A stretch of 64,000 nucleotides of DNA, from the NCBI GenBank assembly GCA_034509495.1, contig JAVGWO010000026.1, forward strand, positions 1,925,409 to 1,989,408, given 5' to 3'. Positions 24,212 to 35,542 of this stretch are shown here, piece after piece. Source of the stretch: Acestrorhynchus altus. Its lineage: Eukaryota > Chordata > Actinopteri > Characiformes > Acestrorhynchidae. Every line of letters starts with the position of its first letter. Within the stretch, counting starts at the first letter, position 1. Both the position numbers and the translations under genes were made by a program. Below the pieces are notes generated by a model that was not told where the DNA came from, ran no database searches, and saw only the letters and a list, made by a program, of their open reading frames with translations.

Positions 24212-27200
24212 TGAGTGGTATGCGGCAATGGACTGGTCCCCGATGTTACCAGGTAGTCTCTGGGTCCTCTATGACCCTATTCAGCACAAAGTGGATAAGA
24301 TACTGACTGACTGACTCAGCTGACATGCTGCTCCTCTCACTTTAACCGGACTCGTGATGCTCATCATCATGGAAGTGTTTATACACTAGTTTACTGGTAG
24401 TCTGTATGTGAAGGTATTTATTGACTTTAAGTACGTCTCTACAACCTTTGTATGACATTGCTGTCAGCACCTAAAGCAGAGGTGTAGTAAATGAGGAAAC
24501 CACAGACTAGAACGCTCAACAAGCTTACAGATAAGATTGCCACCCTTCAACGCATAAGGCCAATGAGATTGCTGCTTATTGCCAATCGGCATTGATGACA
24601 TTGTTTTCAGATTAACTTCCTCCCTTCAACAAAAAGAGCTAATCTGCTTGTCGCTTACCCCCCTGGCAACGTGGAAAAGATGGCCTCTTAGTAAACAGAC
24701 TTGCCAATACAGATTTGGAATTGTTGAACAAGCCTGCATCAACGTAAGGAGCTTTTGTTGGACTATGTAAGCAAAAAGCTGTTTTACGGAATATAGATTT
24801 TCCAGTAGCCAAATAATCAAATTATCATCTAGACAGATAATTGTTTCCACAATGTCAGTACTTGTTTTACATCTATAATTAATAATTTCTTGTATTGTCT
24901 GGATTCAGATAGATGCAGGATAAAACAAAATATATATTTCCATGTATTTGGTCAAGGCTGATCTCACTCTGGCTATGTTTACAAATGAAAATGCATGATA
25001 TATTTTAGCTCAGTGGCAAAACATGTGCACATGGACATGAAGATGGCCGTGTTTATAAAGATCAGATTTGTGTGTGAATGTGAGTGGGGGCTGAGGGGAG
25101 TTTTCTTGCCAACAGATGTTTTCTAGCAACTCTGGATTAAGTACCAGTTTTGTGGAATTCACAACCTGTCACAGTATTCAACAGCCTTACTGAACATTGC
25201 ATGATTGCATATTGTATGTCCATATTGGGCAGCCCTACTAGCCCTGCTAATGAACATTCAGCCTAGTATGAGTAATCTGTGTAGTCTGTGTAATTATGAT
25301 TTGGTGGTTTGGCCTACTTCAAAATGAAACTGGGTTTTTAGTTTTCCAGGGTTTTAAGTGAGGCAAAACACTCACAAAGCTAAATGGTTGATTGATCATT
25401 TGTGACTGACATCTTCACTGATTTGAAAGAAGCAGGCGCATCTTCTAGCTCCTTTGATTCATTTGCACTCGCCGTAGTCAGGCGCCAATCAGCTTGAGCT
25501 AAGGATAGCATGGCATGTTGCTAATTTGACGTTCTGGGTGGTGTGCTGTGTGTATCACGATGGCTTGGGGTGAATACACATTTCATTACACCCCGAATAC
25601 TTGTTTTATGTCTTCTAGAATAACTGTGGTGTTGCTTCTGTTTCAGATTAAGGACTTGTGGCCATACTATAATGTTCAAATGATATTTGCTGGTAATGAT
25701 GCACATATCTGGTGGGTGGGGGTGGGTGGGGGTTGGGGGGGGCTTGAATGAGGGCTTTACAGCAGCAGCATGTGCCTGAGCTGCCTGGAACAGGCTGGAA
25801 TCCATTATCCACTCAAACATCAGCGTTTCACTGTGGGAACCGTATTGATCTCTAGCTCTATAATTATTCTACTTACACACCCTCTCACACATATCCCCTC
25901 TCTTGCTCTCTTGCTTTCTCAATCTCTCTCACGCTCTTTCTTCTCTCTGATTTCATCTCTATAGCTCTTTCCCCCAGTCTTGCTTTATTCTCCTCTTTTT
26001 TCCTCCCTTCTAATCACCTCTTTGTCCCTCTTATCTTTCTCCTTTTCTCCTCCACACGTGCCTGATCCCCCTCTCCTACTTCAGGCTTTGTATCTTTCAT
26101 TCACAGCTCTTCATCATGACCCTCACAATGTCTCGTCATGTCACAGAACACATTTTAAGTGGTGGCAATTTTTTTTTAAATCTACATGTTTTGTAGAAGA
26201 TATCACTGCAGGTTCTTACCAAGATGTGCCCTGTAAGTGTTTTGCAGGGTGTAACCACAAAAGCGGATCAGTACCACATACACATCCACAAAACATTGAC
26301 TGTGTGTATACTGAACGCACACTATATTTTCAGTAGTATAAGCTGTAGACTTTTTAACTTCACATTTGTTACTGGCGGTGGTGGTGGGCAGCTCCGATCT
26401 CGTGGCAGAACCAGCGTGACTCTTGCCTTGGAGATCCTGCCCCAACTCCCTGCGGCCCAGCAGGGCTGCAGCATGAAAACCCAGTCATTGATTTCCTCCC
26501 CTGTGCTATTTTAAACCGTCCTGTCTCCAGACTGCCACCTAACACGGCTCAAGGTTGCTGTGGATATAGGAAGACCCCCAGGAGAGTGCCCCTCCTTTAT
26601 GGGTTGCATCACGGGGCTAACCTGCAGCAGAGGTGGCAGCCATGTTTGGGGATGTTAAGTTGTATTGTGTCTGTAATGATAAATAATGCTGGAAATTACT
26701 GCTGATTGATGTTTTGTCAGTATTTGCATGCTATTATTAGTAAAACTGTCTGTATTAGTCTGTCTGAATATCTGCAATTTAAACTTAACCTTTAAATCTA
26801 TTTTTTAAAAACTTATCTACGGAATACTGTTGAAATGTAAAATGTGTTTTATTTCTTTAATACTAAAAATGAAAACAGAAATCTGTTTCAAAATATCTGT
26901 AAAACTTTGAATTAATCTGAAAATGAGTTAGCTGAAAGCAGACAATGAAATGCTTTTGGTTTTGAAAAAAAAAAAACAGTTTAGCTGTTCTTTCAAATTC
27001 CTGAACATGATGCCATGTGGGTGTGGGTCTGCTGTAAAAAAATTACGTAATGTGATCAATAATGTAATTGAAAGTATCCATGAAACCATGACAGTGACAC
27101 CATGAAACGTGGGTGTTTATTTATATTTATATACATTACCGTTCAAAAGTTTGGGGTCACATTGAAATGTCCTTATTTTTGAAGGAAAAGCACTGTACTT

Positions 27201-27993
27201 TTCAATGAAGATAACTTTAAACTAGTCCTAACTTTAAACAAATACACTCTATACATTGCTAATGTGGTAAATGACTATTGTAGCTGCAAATGTCTGGTTT
27301 TTGGTGCAATATCTACATAGGTGTATAGAGGCCCATTTCCAGCAACTATCACTCCAGTGTTCTAATGGTACAATGTGTTTGCTCATTGGCTCAGAAGGCT
27401 AATTGATGATTAGAAAACCCTTGTGCAATCATGTTCACACACCTGAAAACAGTCTAGCTCATTACAGAAGCTACAAAACTGACCTTCCTTTGAGCAGATT
27501 GAGTTTCTGGAGCATCACATTTGTGGGGTCAATTAAACGCTCAAAATGGCCAGAAAAAGAGAACTTTCATCTGAAACTCGACAGTCTATTCTTGTTCTTA
27601 GAAATGAAGGCTATTCAGATCTGAACCCCATTGAGCTGTTGTGGGAGCAGCTTGACCGTATGGTACGCCAGAAGTGCCCATCCAACCAATCCAACTTGTG
27701 GGAGCTGCTTCTAGAAGCATGGGGTGCAATTTCTCCAGCTTACCTCAACAAATTAACAGCTAGATTGCCAAAGGTGTGCAATGCTGTAATTGCTGCAAAT
27801 GGAGGATTCTTTGACGAAAGCAAAGTTTGATGTAAAAACAATGTTATTTCAAATACAAATCATTATTTCTAACCTTGTCAATGTCTTGACTCTATTTTCT
27901 ATTCATTTCACAATGTATGGTGGTGAATAAGTGTGACTTTTCATGGAAAACACAAAATTGTTTGGGTGACCCCAAACTTTTGAACGGTAGTGT

Positions 27994-28080
<87 letters not shown>

Positions 28081-31000
28081 AACACCGCAGTGGTGTACTG
28101 CAGTGCAATTTATTGACAAGGTGTTTCATGTTGTTGAAAGAACAATTTGAAACATGTGACAAATGTAGTAAATTATATGCTTCCTTGTACACTGGTTGTG
28201 TGTAAGCACAAAAACACTTGTCAAATTATAGCCTTACATGTCTTTCAGAGTGCACAGCCGTCTGGGCCACTGACCAGCCAAAACCATTCAGTTGCTGTAT
28301 CACAACTTCACACTGAAATCAGTGGCTTAAACTTCAAATAATGCCTGACTTGCCAAATTCAGACTCTTCAAGAGTTTGTGCTTCAGTTAAATCCAGCTGC
28401 GTGAGACTATCATAAGCCCATCACAAAGCAGCACTTGACCTGTTCTGAGTTACTCGGGTCATCGTGCAGATTCACTGGGTGATGCTTTGAAGTAGATGAT
28501 GTCATGAATGGTCTGGTTATGATATGACTAAACTCACGTCAGTGATACCTTGCCTATAAGAAGTTGCTGTGTTAGAGGAAAACCAATTGGTGTTCTACAA
28601 ATTACTGTTCTGTTCTCATCTGTGGTTCCATGATTTAGTCACGTTGAAGAAAGAAGCCTCAGACATATCTTGGCCAAAGTTGGCGATCACAAATTATCGT
28701 GCGTCGTGTGGAGGGAAAGTTGACTCAGTGTCTCTGGGATTTCCATGTCTGATCTTCACAGAATCGCCTGGCTGATTATTATAACACTGTTGTTCGGTGT
28801 GATGTTTATAACCTTAACTTCCCCAGCTGTTGCTTTTTAAAGACTACCTACTTTACGCATGAAATATCAAGCATTTACTTCTCTCATTTACAGCCCTGTT
28901 ATTTGGCCTTGACTGGAATGAGCTAATTATCTGGTTTTGGCTCATGAATATGTGGAGGAGCTCTTTTCTGATCTGGTTGGTTTACAGAGATGCACTGCAG
29001 CAGCTCACTAAACCAAATCTAATGAATCGAAATTGGCCAGTTTTTATATGTTGCATCAATATAAGATGGAGAAAAACAACTTTGCAGATTTGAAAGTAGC
29101 AGACTGGTCTTCTAGCTTCTGTGAGTCATTTGCACTCGCCATAGTCAGACACCAACCAGATCGACGACTGGCGTGTACAAGTTTAGTGAAAAATTGGTGC
29201 ACTACATCCAATTAAAGAGGGCGATTTCATTCTCTGTGGTAATTTGGAACAATTGCCAGGCATGCAACCCCCCACAAACCAATCGGTGTCATGTATGAGA
29301 AGATGCACCCCACGTAAGTGATGACAGAGTGTAGCAGAGGTCTTTGGTGTGCTGGTTAAACTGCGGTGTGAAACTGAAACAAATCAAGCCAAATGTATGC
29401 AATGTAACAAACACCTCAACCTTGCACCATTCTCATGCCGTGATGATACAAATTCACAAGTAACATTTGTCCAACCACATGTGCTACCACAACAACCACT
29501 TGGCAGCACACTGGCACCTAGCAACACCTTGGCAAAGACAGTTTCAGTCTAATGGCTGCCTAGAAGTAGAAACCACCTGTACACTTTATGTACTAAAGTT
29601 ACGTATTTTGCGCAGATTTATTACATCATGTCAGACACAATAAAGTGTTAATTATACTCATTTTTGAGTAATTGATTACTTGAACACTTGACCACAAAAT
29701 TACATCATGTCCGTCACTACCAAAGTGAGTCCTGATTACCAAGAGTCTTGGTAGAGACAAAGGCATCTGGGAATCTTCCTGTGAGTTGTAATTCTCTCCC
29801 AGCCCAGGCCACAAAGCTGATCTGCTGCCACACTGACTTCATTAGCACATTTTATTGGACTACCAACAGGAAGTGTGGAAGCACTGGGCTAGTGGCTATT
29901 TGAGCTATTGTATGGTGGGCTCTGATTGGCTCCTTAAGTGTGGTGAGCTGGGTTAGGTTTGCAGTGCTACTGTTTGTGGAAGAGTGATGGGAAGAGAGAG
30001 TGGTCAGAGCCACCTGTTAGTGTTTGTACACACAGTCATGTGACCAAACAGTCCCAAGGTCACAATAGCAGCTGCAGCTGTGTGTGTGTGTATTTGTGCT
30101 TCAGTGTAAGGAATGTTTGAGGGCAGGAGTTTGTCAGTTACCATGAATTATGAAAGACAAACTGTTTTGGTTTATTTTTGCTGTGTGGGTGTGTATGTGT
30201 GTGTGTTGGTTGGGGGGGGGGTGTATTTGTGTGTGGGTGTGTGTGGGTGTGTATTTATGTGTGTGTGTGTGCGCACATGCCTGTCTTTGTCTGAATTTTC
30301 TCTTTAACAATAATTCACGATGCATTATTCAGGCAGATGCTCAGGTGTGTTGTGTGCATGCACTTGCTGTGTGTTGTGTTGTGGTTAGTTGTTAGTGAAC
30401 CTGTCTCATGTTCGTATTCTCTGTCTTCTACCCTCTCGTTACAGGAAGTTTGGGGAGCGCCCTCAACCACAGCGCCTAACGAGGTAAGCAGGCCATCTTT
30501 GTCTATTAACAAAACAAAAACGCACGCACACACACACACGCACACACACACACACACACAGAAAATCAGCGTCCACACCGTAGGTGCATAAGTGCACTTA
30601 AAACCACCCACCATTCCTCGTATCAGTATTGTACAGTAGTGCTTCTCTTAAAATTAGAATATTGAGGAAACAGATCATTCCTGTTTATAATTTCATTCAA
30701 AAAGCTAAACAGTTCATTTAACAAAACAACCCAACTTTATTTTTTATTCAATATTTTTATTTATTACTTTTTGAGATGAATTAGTGGTGGGTGGATGTGT
30801 TTATTATGTATATTTTGGGGGAAACCCTCAAGGCAGGACTCTCTGGATTCTCTGGCTCATATTTTTATTACCAGCAAGGTTTCCCTCCTTGCACACCTGC
30901 CATGGATCTGGCCAAGGTGTTCCTAATCACTTCAGTAATCAAGAGCAAACCAAACTAATGTCTGACGTTCTGAAATAAAAACGTCTTAATAAATGTGGGG

Positions 31001-34000
31001 TGCTTTAATTAAACCGTGTATGTTTTGTACTTCAGTTGAATGTGTTTATCGAATGTCAGTGTGTTAAACTTGGTGTTAATGAGGCTGCATTGAACGCTTC
31101 CCGAGTGCTGTTACCCTGGGTTACCCTGTTACCCTGAGTTCTCTGGATATTCAGCATGTTGGGTTCTCTGGATATTTGCATGTTGGGTTCTCTGGATATT
31201 CAGCATGTCTGACACAGGACTCCTATAGCTTTGTAACATTAAACAGAGACTGTATGTTGAACTCTAGTTCTTAGCAGATCCTGCAGTTCAGTGTTTTTGT
31301 TTTCTGAATCTGCGCTGTTCTGCACTGATTTCTGACGTGAGAGGGGCTACACACAGGTGCTTGGTGTAGTGTAGTGATCCTCTGTGAGATTTTTTGTGGT
31401 GTGTAATTCTTAAAGTAAATTGCATGTTGGTCATGGATAGTTGTGAATAATATGTCTGAGTTGCGGCGTGTCTGTGCTCTTTCTTTAGGGCCAGTCCCGA
31501 AAATAAAAGTGCTTCTGGCTCAGAACCCTTAAGCCTCCTCTGAGGTTTGGTTTTAGGCTTGCAAGACAATGCAGTTCTCGTTCTCTCATTTTCTCTCTTT
31601 CTCTCTCCCCTCTGTCTCTCGTTCTGTCTATTTCTCCCTCCTTCCTCTTGCTCTCTCTCTTCCTTCCTTTCTCCCTCCCCCTCTTGTTCTGTCTGTTTCT
31701 GTCCCTCCTCCTTTTCTCTCTCCCTCATTCTCTCTGCCTCCCTCCTTACCCACTCTGTCTCTCATTCTGTCTCTTCCTCTCAATCATTCTTTCTCTCTTC
31801 AGCCCCCTCCCATTTGTATTCTTTTTTCTGTTCTCTTTCTCTCATTCTCTTGTCTCTCTTTTTCTGTCTCTTGGAGTCTCGCTTTCTCACTCTAATTCTT
31901 TTTCACTTGCTTTTTTGCTGTTTTTATTTTCTCTCACTCTTGTACACACTCACCCTTTCCTTCTCCGTCAGAGAGGAAAATGAGGCATTTTTTACAGAAA
32001 AAAAGAAGAAAAGAGCACGAACCATTTTCAGAGGCTGCTGTCTATGAAGTGTGTCCAGTGTTTGGCCCTTGTTTGGGTCTCCTGAGTGGAGGAGCGAAGC
32101 GAGTGAGATGGAAAATGACAGAGGAGGAGGAGGAGGAGGGAGGAATCCAGTGCTGATGGCTGAGAGTGTGCGGCCGCTCTGCGGCTGAGTCAAAGCATGA
32201 CCAAGCACAGAGTCTGTGCATGAAGGGCAACAGAGGCAGAGTGCACACTTCTTCATAATTACTCCACAAAATGCTCCCTCTGTGGCTCACTTGATCACAG
32301 ATGTGGACTTTCTGGATGCTGGCAAAGTTAGGACAGGACTGTTTGAGCGTGAATGTCCAAATCCAGCATTTAAAATTATAATCAATAGCAAACTGCGGGC
32401 TGTTTAGTTGTATCTGCCTGGTGAATCTGCTGGGATGAGTATTTAGTTCTGGGACTGTAATCGGCTGCATAGATAACTATGTCAGCCGTGACAAGCAATG
32501 ACACAGTACAATGTCAGAAACCACACAACTAAGCCTGTTTGAAATTACTTAATAACTTAACATGGTTTGTGGTTTAAATGTTATGATATGCACATTACAC
32601 AATGCTAACTGGTGATGTATTCATTTTCAGTTTGCCTGCAGAGTCGGGACATGAGCATGCCTGTCTGACTTTTATTAAACTATAAATTCATGTAGCTTTT
32701 TCATCTTAAATCATCAGGTTCAATGATTCTGAAGGTGACTCTGCTCTGAATTGTAATAGAGATAATAGTGTCTCTGTCACCACTTTCACTGATGCTTCTC
32801 TATCTCTCAGCTTGTCTGAAAATGCAGTGTGTAGAGTGTGTGATTTAGATTTCTTCACTGTAGGCAGAGCCTTGCATGACACTGCTTTGAAAAAGTCTTC
32901 ATTGTTTGTGCAGTTCAACAAACGAGCATTAATGATAACCTCCCCACTGGGGCTGTGTGATTATATATTAACATTTATGTCTATATTGGGATAGAAATCG
33001 AGCGCAGTATCATTCATATTGAGTTTGAAAGTTTTTAAATGGCATTCTGTTTCAAACTTACAGAATTTTTTTTTCTGCTCCCTTGCTCTGCTCCAACTTC
33101 TTGCCATCATTTCCTCTACCCTACTCACGTTTTTTTCAATATTTTTAAATATCTCATTGTGTATTGCCCTTCTGCTAAAATATATTGGGATATAATTTTT
33201 TTTGTAGCCCATATTATCCCAGAAGCATTAAATGGAGCACCATTATTCCAGAGAACACAGTTCCACTGCTCCACTGTTATACCCATCCAGCCATTGCCTG
33301 CTTTTAGTCACGGTCCCAAACGGTTTATGTTTATCTGCTCTGTAGAGTTCTATTCTGTTGGTATTACTTCATTGCAGGGCCGAGACAAGCCATGTCTGTG
33401 TGCTTTTTCATTTACATTTATGGCATTTAGCAGATGCCCTCATCCAGAGTGACTTACAAAAGTGCTTTGCTGTTCACTCAGAAAATATCCTCAGCTAGTA
33501 GATGAGGCTGGAATCCAGAGATTCCTCACGCTTGAGCCTGTCAATAAAACAAGTGTCAGTTTGTGATGTTCAAAAAACAAATGTCAGATGTGCATTTGTA
33601 CCTCTCTATCAGTAATGGGTGCAACATAAAGTATTTCAATGCATTCATTAATAAGGGTGTCCACGAACATTTGGGCTGAGTGTATGTAGAATATAGAGAA
33701 TCTAATCATTAGATGCACTCCCTCTTACTTCAGAGGCCCTGTTGTGGTCATTTGAGTACCGTATTTTCCTGACTATAAGCCGCACCAGAATATAAGCAGC
33801 ACCCGCAAAGTTAAAAAAAAACCTGTAAAATAACATATAAGAAGAAAAAGCTGCACTTCATTATAAGCTGCATGGTTTAAAGCGTGGAAAAAAGTAGCGG
33901 CTTATAGTCTGGAAAATACGGTAGTCCTCCCTGCCTGGTTAGTCTTCATTCACAATTGATCACTTACTCTGAATAAGCAATAATCTCTACTGCTTTACAC

Positions 34001-35488
34001 TAAACATATTAAGCTGTTCATTAATGAAGACACACTGAGAGACTGCAGGAGATGGCAAATTCATATTATGCTGCTGCTCTGAACGTTATTTCAGTTGCAC
34101 TGGTGATATCATTACAGCTTTGTTTGGGTGGATAAGCAGGTAGGTAGGTGCTCCTGATGATGGACTCTGCTGTAGTTGATTACTGCCATTGTAGATGACA
34201 TAATGAATATGAATATCTAGACAATGTGTCTGCATATGATTAAAGGAATGGTGTCTGTAGCTGATTTTCCCTCTGGTAAGTAGCAGTGAGAGATTACTTT
34301 CTGAATTTTACCGTTCCCATTGGTGTTTTGATGGTGTCTGAAGCAGAAAACCCTCAGATTGGCTGCTTTCTACCTTGCCACGCCACTAAGCCTTGTTTCT
34401 GCGTGCTGAATCTTGTCCCTGTACAAACATGCTGGGATTGCGGAGACTTGCTGATATTAAGGGTGGATGTACTCTTTAAAGGATCTGCAGCTAAATGTCT
34501 GGATCACAATACCACAGAATACCACAGAATTATTCAGCTTTATCAGGGTATTTTTATATGGTATGCTGAGTTGGAATGCATTGATCTGATATTAGGATCA
34601 GATATCTCTACTAATATAAACAAAACAATCTGGTTTGGGTACTAGATACCAAATGCCCACACTTAATGGGTGGCTATATGCTGGTATTCAGTAGAGTAAC
34701 CTACTGACATGAGACACATATCATATAAAACTGCAAAAGTTACCCCAGCTAACCAGTTTGGGATTCCAGTTGAAGAAAGTTCAAATTGCACAGTTAGAAG
34801 GGAATGGGATGTAATATAAAGAGTTTTTTATTTATTGTATGCTACTTATTGGAGGTTAATTTTGTGATATTCAGAATAAACCATAGAAATCCAGTTTAAA
34901 GGTTTTGTATTATTTTTCTGCTACATTCATCATGGAAAGCTTAAGTGTAAGTGCCATTTAAAAGTGCAGTCTCAGCAGTCTAATTCGCTACCACTATGAT
35001 CCAAGGATTACAGTTTCAAATCCTGAGTCATGCTGCTTCCCATTGGCAGCCGGAATCTGAGAGAAAAAAATAGACCAAAATTGGTACTGAAAATGGATGG
35101 ATGGATAGTCTCTCCCCACATCACACTTGGATGCCTTTTGTCAGCCAGCATTGCACGATCAGCCGTTGTATCTTCTGAGCACTGTGGTTACCCTGCAATG
35201 ATATAAAAAATTGCATGACTTCACCTGTATCGGAGGATGCGTGTGCTTGTCCTCACCCTCGTAGTGTTGGGAGCATCATATATGATGGGGTAGAGTACTA
35301 GTGGGGTTGGGGAATTGGCACTTCCAAATTGAGGGGGTGGATTAGGGTAAAAAGAAACGTGTCATTCACTTCCCGGTCCATACATTCCATACTGATTCTT
35401 ACAGTTCTGAAGCAGGGATGATACTAGGCCTGGGCTGTTCATATGCTGAATAATATAATTGGGTTTTAATGAAATGAAAGCCACACAT

Positions 35489-35542
<54 letters not shown>

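Larger units (their letters stand above)
3303..30444 (+). other. rbpj intron 1 (about 27.1 kb)
   Basis: This is a large phase-2 intron between MAPVVTG and the KFGERP exon, bounded by GTAAGT and ACAG. It carries a near-complete Tc1-like element, an internally deleted Tc1-like element, degenerate Tc1 fragments at 11.3-11.8 and 12.74-13.27 kb, MITEs, SINE-like copies and long GT, GA and TA microsatellites. Stretches at 3640-5100, 6526-11000, 13300-15200, 15530-17270, 18360-21330, 21840-23980, 24320-27130 and 28080-30440 appear mostly unique, with no recognisable exon. Some GC-richer islands within them could be enhancers. Mammals use alternative first exons in this intron, but I found none. Confidence 0.9.

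Noticed and set aside
27546..27830. Domesticated small transposase-derived gene
   Set aside because: It lies within preserved transposon ends and lacks most of the DNA-binding and catalytic regions. A deletion derivative is the simpler explanation.
31547..32047. Long plus-strand frames rich in Ser, Leu and Phe
   Set aside because: These are translations of a pyrimidine-rich repeat, which lacks stops for compositional reasons.
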